Both the position numbers and the translations under genes were made by a program. This document shows positions 1-11,033 of a stretch of DNA of 64,000 nt, one piece after another. The stretch spans positions 188,922,962-188,986,961 of the forward strand of contig OY986438.1 in assembly GCA_963920525.1 (NCBI GenBank). The letters run 5' to 3'. Within the stretch, counting starts at the first letter, position 1, and every line of letters starts with the position of its first letter. This DNA comes from Dichetophora obliterata. Its lineage: Eukaryota; Arthropoda; Insecta; Diptera; Sciomyzidae. The notes beneath the pieces are model-generated. The model made no database searches and had not been told where the DNA came from. It saw nothing but the letters and a program-made list of their open reading frames with translations.

Positions 1-500
1 CATTTGTGTTTAAAGGATTTACTACCTACAGCCTTTGTGTTATATACTTTTTTCAGAAACGACTCAAGCTTCTACTGTTTGCCTTGCTAATTATGTTGAA
101 CAGGGTTTAAGTTAGCGCTTTGACGTTGACATGCTTGCATTTTGGTTTCTTCTGGTCAGTTGAGCATGTTAAAAACACGCCTGAAGTCATTGCTTAACAA
201 GGGTGAAAACACTTTAAATTTTTTTTTTTTTTGCATGGTTACATGTTGTGACTTTGTGTACAACACAGTAAAAATTTTAATACACAATGTATAGGTACAA
301 AAAATCTACAAATACCCAAAATGAAAACTATCTCAACTTCTCAGCATAAAAAGCTGCCAGTTCTCATTTCAAAAACATTTCTACAAATTAGAAATTATAA
401 TAATGAAATATTACCATCTTTTATATACATCAATTGCTAATTTTATTTTATTATAGCCAAGCTTGGCTTACATTTTTATAACATTTTTATAAAAACTAGT
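1..500. other. AT-rich stretch, no gene seen
   Basis: Very AT-rich DNA with T-runs and no reading frame of note. It ends at the TTAA that opens the first piggyBac-like element. Confidence 0.6.
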
Positions 501-720
501 TTAACCCTCCGATGAGTGACAGTTCTGAACTTCACGGCCGTGTGAAAAGGTCCTTACGGACCTTTTTTGTAAATCATGTTTTTTTCATATAAAATTTTTT
601 TTTTGATTTTTTTTTTGTTTTTATTGTTTATAACTAAATTCTACATACAAAAATAATTTTTTCAATTTTTTTAATTTTTTTTTTTTTGCTTGAATTTTCT
701 TAAGACTATTATAAAAAAGT

Positions 721-2557
721 TTAAAAATTATTGGTGTTGAGCGTGTACTTCTTGTCCTCTGCCCTGTGCGCAAGTGTTGCAAACACTTCCATCGGTCTTG
801 ATAATACCTGAAATGAAAAGAAAAATAAAAAACAAATAACTATATATTCTATTCTTGAATTTGAAGATGTTTTTCTTACCCTGACATCGAATGCTTCCAT
901 CGCATTGCGTATCCTTGGATATGAGGTTATATGGTTGTTCAGGGCACGTTCTTCGATATTTGGTGTGGCCAATTGTTTCGTTAGCATTAACAAGAACGAC
1001 CGCCGTCTGTCACTCCTTTTTATAGGCTTCATTTCGTTGTAAATCGTAAAAGCAGCCAATGCAGCGACGTCCAGCATATTATAAAACATGGCCAACGGCC
1101 ATCGTTGTGTTGCTCTTTTGCAGCTGTAAGTGCCTAGCATTTGATCCATGGTATCAACGACGCATTTGTTGGCGTTGTAATCTAATATGGCATAGGGCTT
1201 CCGCTTCTCGGTTTGCTCGTCAACGAGGGAGGTGTAGTGCATTGTGGAGAGCATGTTCATCACTTTATATTTTTTCGGCACGTATGAGCATAACGCTATA
1301 TCCCCTTCGTTGAACCCAAATAATGTACTATCGATGGTGCGCTTCGGGTTCTTCTTGAACTCCTGTGGAATGAATGTTTTGTTGTAGCGCACTGTACCAA
1401 CATATGCGGTCTTCCTCCTCAACAAAATACGCGCCAAGTCAAGAGTGGTAAAAAAATTATCCGCGTATATAGTACGGCCAGCATCTAAATATTTTTCCAC
1501 AAGATCAAGCACTACGTTCTGCCCTTGGTTTATCTCCCGTTGTTGGTTTGGCAGTTTTCCAGAATATATCATTTCCTTCACAGGATAATAACTCTGTGAG
1601 TCGCATAACCACCATACTTTCAAACCATACTTAGCTGGCTTTGACGGAATATATTGTGTGAAGCGGGTGCGGCCTCTGTAAGGGAACAACTGCTCGTCAA
1701 CTGTTAGTGCTTCATGAGGAGTTTAAGCTGCTGCTAAGTTATGTTGCAACATTTGCCAAATATCGTCAATAGCCGCAGTTTTGCTGTGGATGAGTCGCTG
1801 TTGTCGAGTATTTCCATTGTCGAATCGAATAAATTGCTTTATACACATGAAGCGATCGTACGACAACGCAGCTTTGTATATTGGGCAACGCGTCGCGCCC
1901 CAAAATTACATAGCTGGTTCATGGTTTGATCTTGTGAGTCCAGCACACAAAAGAATAGCTACAAAGGCGTCAAACTCTTTCACTGTCACTGGCTTCCACT
2001 CCTTTTTCTTCGTGGGATTCGCCAAATTCCATGCAGCTGTAACCTCCCTGCCTTTACGATTTGTTTCACGTAGCACTAAGTGTATTATTTCCTCTGTCAT
2101 GATTGAACGCATTATTGTATAGGGGTCGTGTATATTTCCTGTTGGTCCTGGTTTCTTTCTTGTGAAGTCGACCACGTTATGATTACGAGTGCGTGATGTT
2201 GGTGGTGCTTTTTTACTCCATTGGGTGCCATCTTTACCAATATAGTAACTTTCATTCGTTTCCTGTCCATCATTTTCTTCCTCTTCATCATCGTCGTCAT
2301 CAGTATCTTCATTTAGCTAGACGTTATCCTTCAGTTTCGGCATCTGACTCTTCAGCAGGTTGGTATGTGCGATCTTCATCATCCTCAACTTCATAATTAT
2401 CAATTGCAGCAATACCAATTTCTTCATCCATGTCTTCGTCAATAAAATCAGCAAATCTACTATCAGCTGCACGCCTTTCATCCGCAGTCACTTGCTGGTA
2501 ACGTGTACTACGGCGTACAACAATTTCAACAACGTCCAAATTACTTGCATCTGCCAT
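721..2557 (-). pseudogene. piggyBac-family transposase (DDE_Tnp_1_7), broken
   Basis: The coding remnant reads from about 2557 (MADASNLDVVE) down to 721. The N-terminal part is acidic (2557-2324, then a D/E-rich run near 2290). The DDE part is recognisable: a first Asp in WWLCDSQS (about 1603), a second in YADNFFTTLDLA (about 1470) and a third in CVVDTMDQM followed by RWPLAMFYNMLDVAALAAF (about 1150). All three catalytic Asp are present. The frame is broken by a stop and shift near 2317, another near 1900, and an in-frame TAA near 1720, so the open part 721-1689 starts without a natural ATG. A short insert with GTAAG and TTTCAG borders near 816-880 looks like a C-terminal intron; past it only a VCNTC trace of the usual cysteine-rich tail is left, in another frame. 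Confidence 0.85.
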
Positions 2558-2680
2558 ATTTATATTTTTGTTTCTATCACACACCATTTTACTCTTCGCT
2601 GTCTAAACTTTGACTGATTTGGTTTACGAAACTACAACTTCTTTTATACTCTTTCGTACGTCTACCTAAACCCAAAGACA

Positions 2681-3127
2681 TAAGAGCCCAAACAGAACCA
2701 AGGCGGATGTCGGATGTCGGGCCTCTCTCTGCGAAATCCGCTGAGAACACGTTCAGAATATGAGCGGTAGTCGGTTGTCGGATCACGGTTGCATTTTATA
2801 TTGGGAATGATACAAATTATTTTATATTATGCTTTGAATTCACATGAATGCAACACAGGCACAAAAACAGAATGTCAGATCATAGTAAAAACTAAGAAAA
2901 TAACACTGAACGTACCCAATCTTTAGCAAAAATATGGCAACATTTAAGTCACTCAGAGAGAGATCCGACACCCGTCAGAGAGAAATTAGAATAGATTCTA
3001 TTCTGGCGTTTTCCCGTCATGCATTTCTACGGCGATTTCATTTTTGGCGGCTGCATATATTTTCATGTAATTTGTAGCACGGCGAATCCGACAACCGACA
3101 TCCGCCTTGGTTCTGTTCGGGCTCTTA
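2681..3127. mobile_element. MITE with about 40-bp inverted ends, TA-flanked
   Basis: The 5' end TAAGAGCCCAAACAGAACCA continues with AGGCGGATGTCGGATGTCGG. The reverse complement of 3088-3127 matches it with about two differences. TA is present at each edge, as expected for Tc1/mariner-type insertion. There is no coding capacity. It lies inside the piggyBac-like element upstream of the transposase start. Confidence 0.8.
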
Positions 3128-3342
3128 GGGATGATGATAAAAACACAAAATTCTAAGAAAAAATTCTGAGAACAAAAATACTAAGAACAAAAAATACTAA
3201 GAACAAAATACTAAGAACAAAAAATTCTAAGAACTGGTTTATTGCTAGTAGTATAAAATTAGAATATTGTGCCTTTCCTTGAAAGCAATAAAGTTCATGT
3301 CTTCGAATTTTTCTTAGAATTTTTTGTTTTTATCATCATCCC
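3128..3342. mobile_element. second MITE, 215 bp, abutting the first
   Basis: The ends GGGATGATGATAAAAACA and TGTTTTTATCATCATCCC are inverse copies about 40 bp long (continuing AAATTCTAAGAAAAA and inverse). TA stands at 3126-3127 and again at 3343-3344. The interior holds about four copies of a 14-16 bp unit, TACTAAGAACAAAA (3178-3236). The left TA is also the right TA of the neighbouring MITE. Confidence 0.8.
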
Positions 3343-3515
3343 TAAAGTCTTTGAGTTTAGATCTTTGTATTCAGAACAAGTAAATTATGTGTTGAAACAA
3401 TAAAAAAATTATAATGATGCCCAAAAACATGCATTTATTAGTGAAGTTCAGTACAAGGTCCATACGGACCTATTCACACGTCCGCGTACTATTCTCACTA
3501 AAACCTCAATAACTC

Positions 3516-5157
3516 CTAAAGTAATGATCCGATCGGCTTGATTTTTTTCCATCTCAGTATTTATAACTTTCAAATATTTTGTATCTCAGTACCGGAATTA
3601 AAAAACATTGTGTGGTCCTGAGTTCAAAAATATGTAGGAGCATGGGCGTAGCTAGGATTTTTCTTAAGAGGGGGAGAGGAAATTATTGTTTCATGTAGCT
3701 GATAAAAAATTCATATTTTTACATAATATATTTCATATATTTAAAACATAAAATTAAATTGGAAACGATATTGAATTAAACGCTATTTAACAAAAGCGGA
3801 AATCAAAGTATTCATCGCCGCGAATCTTGAGCAAAGCGATTTAAAAAACCATCATTCATCTTCTCTTTTTTCTCTTGCATCAAATTTCCGTGCACGCTTT
3901 AAAGGAATAAAAATACTGTTGTAAGGATGATTTTAATAAGTCGAGATATGGTATGAACAGCAATATATTTATTTACCAGCAAAATAAATAGGTAAATAAA
4001 ACAAACCAAATCAATAAAAATACAAAATATTCAAATTCAACCTATTTTTGTATTTAGATTAAATTTTGTTGAGAAAATATTTGGGATTTCTTAGATACCC
4101 ACTTATTTTTTCCAACTGATGTTAACATTTTTTGCTTTTTTGGAAAGAATATATATTCTTAAAATTAATCCTTAAAATGTAAATTTTTTCTGCACAGGAC
4201 CAGAAAATTACTTTATTGTACAGAAATTATGATATTTTTCCACATTTATTACAAGTAATCCGGTATTTGGCTTTGAATTACGCTTTTCCATTTTTCTTCC
4301 TCACAAAACTTTGTAAAACATTTAGTAATTCAAGCACATTAGTCGGTATGTTACTCCTCATCTCCACAAAGGTTCCAAGTTCTATGTATCCAAATTGACG
4401 AATAAATTTTTGCCAATGTAGATGACGTAGCATCTGCCAATTCGTCACCGTCTAATTTTTCTTCATCATCATCTGAATCTGAAAACATAGAATTAATTAT
4501 TTGGAAGTAGGATTAGAATATGTACGAATGAATATAAAATTATAAAGGAAATACCTGGGATAGACTGAATTCCACGACGTTCCAGATATTCGTTCTCTGA
4601 ATACGGGCAACTGTTGACGAAATTGCTAGTGATGGAAATTTCTTCTTTTGTTCTGTTGTTATTTTAAATTTTTAAACATTCCCTAATAATATTTTACTTT
4701 TTCTCGGCACACCGAGTTATTAATATGCATAACAGAAAATTGTTTTGAAAAAATTAATTACATGGAGACAAAAACTCATGAGAGCTCAATTTGCAGCTGC
4801 AATATTTGTTCATTGTAGAGAAAGATTCACTGTAAGGAAAATCATTTTAAAAAGATCTAGATACACGAAAAGTAGAACGAAAAAGCTGTGTTTTTTAAAT
4901 AATTTCATATTCGGGAGAACTTCATTGTACAGAAGTCTATTATCATGAATCAATCAGAATAAGGTTGAGAATATATTTGACATATCCTTATTTTATGTAG
5001 ACAAACACATATTCTGTCTCTGAAATTAATGTCAAACGGGGTTGTGTAGGCGTTTCAAAAAAACAGTATAATTTCAGTGTTCTGCTGCGTCTTTTTTTTT
5101 AAAAAGTAGTTCTTCTGCTACACTGTTTTTTAAAAGACTATGCTTTTTTCATTACAC
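3516..5157. other. AT-rich region with only weak coding traces
   Basis: There is no convincing gene. A phrase at about 3646 (GGGCGTAGCTAGGATTT) resembles a DNA-transposon end but I find no inverse partner. One short two-exon-like trace is listed separately (4351-4656). Confidence 0.5.
4351..4656 (-). pseudogene. two-exon-like coding trace of unknown function
   Basis: On the minus strand a frame ending RRGIQSIP runs to a donor (CCAG|GTATTT at 4555/4554). After a 76-nt gap an acceptor (TTTTCAG|ATT at 4479/4478) continues in the same frame into an acidic stretch, SDSDDDEEKLDGDELAD, then a stop at 4351-4353. An overlapping frame (GYIELGTFVEMRSNIP) also looks protein-like and leads to a CNKCGK pair near 4240, so a frameshift is possible. 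The acidic tract and the Cys pair would fit a transposase relic, but I do not recognise the family. Confidence 0.3.
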
Positions 5158-5465
5158 TTAACCCATTTCTTGTCACTACTAGAACGCGTTGAAATGTTTC
5201 GAAGTTTTTTCGAATGTGTGCTTCTTTCAATCCCCCCGGCCTCAGAAAAAAAGATTTTTTTTGCCACGCCCAAAAAAAAGTTATGCACTGTACGAAAAAT
5301 CGTACATTGACCAAATACGTATGCAAAAACTTAAGACATAAGAACAAACTTAATTTTAAAGAAGATAAGGAACTTTATCTGTTTTATTCAGTTTTAAGTA
5401 ACAGATTTATAAGAGTTGACACAGCCAACTACAATTTAGTATTTGTTATTCGTGCAATTACATTT

Positions 5466-5701
5466 TTAAATGCAACATTTTGGGTGCAATTTCTTATTAC
5501 ATTTGGTACACGTGAATGTCGTTGTTCTGTGGCAAACACCACATCGTAAATACTTATTTGATCGATCTTCTACTATAATATTATGACTTGCAATCCTTGG
5601 GATATTTTCTGGACAAAACCGATTTTGTAACTCAGTTTCTTCAAAACTGTTGTGGCTTTGATTACTTGTAAGTAAAAGATCTTCAGTTACTTTTACTTTT
5701 A
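5466..5701 (-). pseudogene. C-terminal cysteine-rich domain of a piggyBac-like transposase
   Basis: Translating the minus strand from about 5701 gives a run with RFCPENIPRIASHN, then RCGVCHRTTTFTC, TKCNKKLHPKCC and a stop (TAA) at 5466-5468. The Cys/His spacing (CxxC, CxxC, HxxCC) fits the zinc-binding tail that piggyBac transposases use to bind their ends. The position, just inside the left TTAA end and reading toward it, is where a transposase C-terminus should lie. The upstream catalytic part is missing. Confidence 0.7.
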
Positions 5702-5986
5702 ACTCTACCTTTGTCGCAAGGTTTTCGATTTAAACGTTTTTCTATAAAACAGTTCAGCTTCTAAGCATTGACGAGTGCACTATCTTATCCACAGATAAAC
5801 AAATTCCACCACCATTTCTTATTTCGTATACCTATATGGAAATTAGAGACAGTGTTGTCTGGAAGCTAATACTCTTTTTAATGTTAATAATAAGATTTTT
5901 TTTATTCACTTTTGAATGTGAACTACAAAATTTTTTTTTCTTTTGATTTTTTAATAAAAAATTAATAATGAATGAAAATTATTAAT

Positions 5987-8853
5987 AACTAGCTGAACCC
6001 GGTGTGCTTCGCTACCCCCCTCGTATAAAATAAAATTAAAAGTATTTATATATTTACAAAAATTTATTTATTTAATTTAATTATTTCAATGCTTCGCCTC
6101 TTTTTTTGTTGTAAACCAATTAGAATTCAGCACTGAATCGCATGTAATTTGCTTCATGCTCACCCTTTTAATTTTTAGACCAATCAAAAAGCAGCAATTA
6201 CACAATCAGCTGTTTCGCAGTCAGTTGTGGGAGAATGAGAATGGGGTTACCCCACTCTCTATTTTAATTAAGACGTATTATAAAATCAGCTGTTTTGAAG
6301 ACAGTGGTGGAAAAGAGAATGGGGCTACCCCACTATTTTAATTAATATGTATTTTAAATTTGTGGCAAAGCCGTTAATAAACGTAGTAAAAAAGTAGGTG
6401 CAGAAGTGTGCATGGTCGAAAAATATTATCATGTAATAAGTATTCCTGAGTCAAAGCTGAATGCTGTGAAAATTTAAGATCGGTTATCAGGTCCAGCCTC
6501 CAATATATCGCAAACAAAGGGGCGTGCTCCACCCACTTTTCTTTTGGTACGTATTTCTATTCATGCCAATACCATATATAGCAAATACTACGTCGCGACG
6601 TTGAAATCGATCCAGTAGCTCCAAATAAGATCTTGAAGCCCCTGCCCAAATGTGGAAATTGTGCTATATTTTCGGCCTGATATATGAGGTGTAGATCAAG
6701 GGAAGATCAGCTGCAGTGAAATATTTTTGCACCGTTTTAAAAAACCTAGGCACTTGCCCGCTTTTTTCGACACATCGAAAATATGATCATTCCAACGAAG
6801 ATCCGATCCGATTGGATCAATATTTTAAAAAATTCAACACTCAGAATGCATATTTGAGGTTAAGGCTTATTATGTACAATTTAATTTGAAATATTGTATT
6901 TAGATCAATTTTTGTGGAATACAAATAGATTTTACTGATTTGATAGTCATTTTTTAAAGGTAGACGCATAGTGGTCAATTTTGTGGTAAAAATCCTTTTT
7001 ATGGTATTTTTTAATTGCTGTGGGAAAAGGGAATACATTTTAAATCCAAAGCAGGGTTGCCAACTTATACCATTCGGCCCGGAGACTCCGGTTTTAAAAG
7101 GTCAATCTCCGGACTGCGGGCCTCGCTGGTTTTCTCCGGCTTTCGCACATTAAGATTTTTTTTTATAAAAAAATTACAATTATATTAAAATTTAAAATAA
7201 AATTATTTCGTAATATTAATCGTATGCATTACAACGCTTTGAAGCATGCCAACAAAATATTATTCTTAATGACGTGGTCGAAGTTTATAAAAGACCTTAG
7301 TGCATTTAAAAAAATTTTACAATTTGGAGGAAAGTCCTATGAAAATTCTAGATTATTTATATATTGCGAACCCAAAGCACGAACCCAAACTCGATCGTTA
7401 TTAGAAGTGTCGAGAATTATTTATGTTAGATGTTGAAGAACTTTTTGATAAACTAAACTTCATATTTTTTTTTTATTATTAGGACTGCGCACGAAAAAAT
7501 TGTCCATCATAAAAATTGAGATATCTGCCGAACCGTTGTTCCGATCTAATTAAAAAAAAACAAAACATTATTTAAACAGGTATTTTAGTAAAGTTTTTTA
7601 CCATATTTAAAAATATTTTATAGCGCTCATTGAAAATTTTTTAAGTTTTTGCGGTATCCCTTCCATCATCGATTTTATTGAAGTGTGTGATACTTTATTT
7701 GTAGTCTTGATTTCCCTTTTGCATAAAGATCTCCGCGTTGGTCAAAAAATGCCCAAGATATGACGATTTTACATTTTGGGTTATATGGGCGAGGCCACGC
7801 CCCTTTGTCAACTCACAACTTTACATAGTCAAAAATTTATTATTTCGTAAGAATATCCTATTGTGAAAATTTAATGACGATCGGTCCAGTAGTTAAGACT
7901 AAATTGCGATTTTTAATTTTCCTAAAAATGAGCGTGGTCCCACCCACTTTTCTCCTGGTACGTATTCCTAATTATGCCAATACCATATGTACCAAACAGC
8001 ATCAACTTAGGTCAAAAAATGCCCAAAATATGGCGATTTAAAATTTTGGGTTATATGGGCAGTGCCACGCCCCTTTGTCCAATAAAAACTTCATATAGCC
8101 TGTTATTATTTCCAAAGTCATAGTAAAATGCTGTGAAAGTTTCAGGAAGATCGGTCCAAGGGTTTGGCCTCCTATAAAGCACAAACAAACAAACAAACAG
8201 ACAGACAGACATACATTTTTATATATATATATTGAAAGCAGATTAATTATAATTAAAGTAAAATGGGGCGAAAAAGGGGGATTTGGTAATAAAAAAATCT
8301 ATGGCTACCTTACCTGTAGATAAAAAGTATATAAAACTTTAGGTAAATACATATTACAAAAAAGTATTTTGTATAGCAAACATTGTTGATGGTTTAAGTA
8401 AGTATCTGAATTAAAAAAGGGGGCGGTGAAGTGGGCGTGGTTCATAGTAATATGGCGACGTTAACAGTATTAAGAGCAATATACTACCAAATAAAAAATA
8501 ATCCGTTGGAAGGAACAAATTTGTACAGAGAACAAAAAGTTTAAAACTTAAATTTGGCGTGAAAAGGGGCGTGAAAGGGGACGATGCGTAAGAAATGTTT
8601 ATTTCTACCTCGCCTGGAGTATAATGTGTATACAATTTGAAGTAAATCTGTTAAAAACTATATGGGAGCAATTACATAATTTTAAAAAAGTGGGCGTAAA
8701 AGTGGGCGTAGTCGAAAAAAGTACCCTATTAATCATGCCAGAGTCCCAGTTAAATGCTGTGAAAATTTCAGGAAGATCGGTCCAGAGGTTTGGTCTCCTA
8801 TAAGGTACAAACAAACAAATAAACAAACACACATTCCATTTTATATATATAGA
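5987..8853 (+). repeat. dispersed repeat with reiterated modules and a TATATA-type 3' end
   Basis: It begins CTAGCTGAACCCGGTGTG and contains repeated modules with GCCACGCCCCTTTGTC. Two similar 3' blocks, GTTTCAGGAAGATCGGTCCA followed by CTCCTATAA, (ACAA)n and TTTTATATATATA, end at about 8232 and again at about 8852. The second unit (8236-8853) is a shorter relative. No frame is open. A related element lies at 33660-34210. I cannot name the family. Confidence 0.6.
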
Positions 8854-9033
8854 TTAATTAAAATTTATAAAAGATTTTTAAAATATGGAAAATTACTGCT
8901 AAATTATAAGGTCATCCAAAAATTGTTCAGCCATTACGCCGATGCGTTCTATTAAAGAGCCTGCAATGAAATGAAGTCTTCGTACATATACGATTGTTTG
9001 AAAGCTCAGCAAAATTTTCCCGTTAGTTTAAAA

Positions 9034-9364
9034 GGGAGGTTTCGGACTATCCTACATGTAGGACGGATTTGACAGATCGGATGGGCAAATACTGCGGCCC
9101 ATGCTACATGTAGGATGGAAATCAAAAACTTTTAATTTTTTGTGCCTGTCCCTCCTACATATAGTATGTGCGCACGCAAGCTCATCCGACTTCATACATT
9201 TTCTCATTCTAAAAAAAACGTCGTGGAGTGAACATATAAAGAAAAACGTAAACAAAGTGCTAAGTTGAAAATATAAATGTGGCAGGTGGTTCGTGTACTG
9301 TATTTTGGAAGGAGTTCATTAAACTTACATGTCCATCTTACATGTAGGATAGTCCGAAAACCCC
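9034..9364. mobile_element. MITE, 331 bp, built around CCTACATGTAGG palindromes
   Basis: The left end GGGAGGTTTCGGACTATCC and right end GGATAGTCCGAAAACCCC are near-perfect inverses. The palindrome core (C)TACATGTAGG occurs at 9051-9062, 9104-9114 and 9338-9348, so two copies lie in the inverted ends and one is internal. No clear target duplication was found. Confidence 0.65.
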
Positions 9365-10175
9365 TTATCTCATTATCATTGTCAGTCGAAGTCATATTTA
9401 GTTCCTTCTTTGCAGGAAAAAAAAAAAAGAAGATAAATGGGACTTTTTTAGAAGTTTTATATTTGTGCGCTATTTTTAGAGACTTTTTGATAAATTTAGG
9501 CATTGGATAATCCAATGTCCTACGTATTTACTTAGCATTTTTTTAATTTACTCCAATTAAATGCGATCTACTCAAATCAAAAAGCTAATTAGGAAAACTT
9601 TCATTCCAAAAAAATTGCCTTAAAGTACTAGTCATTGTTTTAAAAACATTTGTTTTTCAATGAAAAATAACCTGTTTTTTAATTTAAAGCAATTGTTATT
9701 GAATCAACAGCTATTACTTTAAATTCAAATATATATTGTTTTTAATTGAAAAAACATTTTTTTTCGAAATAATGACTTTTATTTTAAAACATTTATTTTT
9801 AATCTAAAAGCATTTTCTTTTGATTTATGGGTACTTGTTTTTGGCGCCGTGTTATGTCGAAAATTTTTTGATTTGAATGCGTTTTCATTTCATTCCATAG
9901 TATTTTTTTTTCAGTGTAGCATTCATTCATATGAAAACAAAAATTGATTCCATATTGTGAATAGTGAAAATAAATAATTGAAATGATTAATAAATTCATT
10001 TTTTAAAATATAATGTGAACTCAAAATTTTATTTATAAATCAATTTTACATTCATTAAATGGATTTTTATTATGTTTTTACTGATTCACCTTTTTGCAAA
10101 TAAAATTAAACTCAATGCATTCACTTACAGCTCTGCTATGAGGTGAGACCTCATCGTTGAAAGTTTTTTCATCAG

Positions 10176-10294
10176 TCAAAGAGTCCACCTTATTGGTAGC
10201 GCATTCAACTTAACGATATTTTTTTCCTCATCATCGCTCCAATTCTCGATAATATCTAAAAGCTCACTTTCTTTAGAAAACGACTTCTTGCCAT
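10176..10294 (-). pseudogene. N-terminal start of the second piggyBac-like transposase
   Basis: An ATG at 10294-10292 opens MARS; one nucleotide out of frame the sequence continues FSKESELLDIIENWSDDEEK, an acidic start typical of piggyBac-like proteins. A stop follows at about 10176. It lies just inside the right TTAA end and reads away from it, matching the orientation of the C-terminal piece at 5466-5701. The link between the two is inferred from position. Confidence 0.45.
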
Positions 10295-10746
10295 GATTAC
10301 GAAAGCCACTTTCCTTTTCGAGCAAAAACAGCTGAAAGATGATAGACGTATCGCGGTTGCACGTGGGTTGCAAACGTATTTGGTCAACGTACAATTTTTC
10401 GTATACCAATTTTTGCACTAAAATAAATAAGACATTTTTTTGGAAAAAAAAAAATGTTTTTAAAAAATAGTTTATTTCAAGTAGCAAAAAATCATTTTTT
10501 AATATAATTATATTATTTTATATATATTTAAAAGTTTTAGGAAAAACCTTTACAAAAATGCTTTTTTTAAATCTAAAAAATATTTTGAATATTAAAAAAC
10601 TTTTATTATTATCGACTGAATTTTCAGAAAAAACTTAAAAATTTTTAACCTAAGAAGAACTGGAATAAATTTTTACCCCCAAGTATTTTATAACATTTTT
10701 TAAAGTTGCTCTACGAAAAATCGTACAAATACAAGAAATGGGTTAA

Positions 10747-11033
10747 GGGAGATTTAAGGCAAAAGCGTATCAGTTACATCATCAGTTTAAGTAACCAAAA
10801 AAAATTTTTTTTCTAACATATATTTTTTATATATCTATAAAGAGGCGTTGAAGTTTGTGTGCTTAAAAAAGGTTTAAATCGATCCACATCATAGCTCGGC
10901 TCCAGATCGTTTTAAAACAAACAAAAAAGTGCATTTGAAAATAGACATTTGAATGCACATCTTTTACCAGAGTGGCATAAAAATTAAGAAAACTATGAGG
11001 CGTTGAAAAAGTAGTAAAATTTATGCTTTTTTT
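10747..11033. other. AT-rich spacer, no gene seen
   Basis: No frame, repeat unit or RNA signature is recognised between the right TTAA and the CCGACTTC repeat. Confidence 0.5.

Larger units (their letters stand above)
501..3515 (-). mobile_element. decayed piggyBac-like element, about 3 kb, carrying two nested MITEs
   Basis: The left end reads TTAACCCTCCGATGAGTGAC, that is TTAA followed by CCCT, the usual piggyBac arrangement. About 35 bp inside it lies GTGTGAAAAGGTCCTTACGG; the inverse (CCATACGGACCTATTCACAC) lies at about 3461-3480, with matching sequence continuing outward to about 3505 (AGTGA against TCACT). The extreme right terminus with its TTAA is eroded, so the right boundary is approximate. 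A transposase remnant lies inside on the minus strand and two short TA-flanked elements sit between its start and the right end. Confidence 0.75.
5158..10746 (-). mobile_element. piggyBac-like element, 5.6 kb, TTAA-flanked with 12-bp inverted ends
   Basis: The left edge is TTAA (5158-5161) plus CCCATTTCTTGT. The right edge is ACAAGAAATGGG plus TTAA (10743-10746), an exact inverse. A second inverted pair lies inside: about 5284-5322 (ACGAAAAATCGTACATTGAC...) against about 10363-10402. Both ends of a minus-strand transposase survive (C-terminal cysteine cluster at 5466-5701, N-terminal acidic start at 10176-10294). The middle has been replaced by other repeats, including a MITE at 9034-9364. 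Confidence 0.8.

Noticed and set aside
3640..3680. DNA-transposon end (GGGCGTAGCTAGGATTT)
   Set aside because: No inverse counterpart was found in the window.
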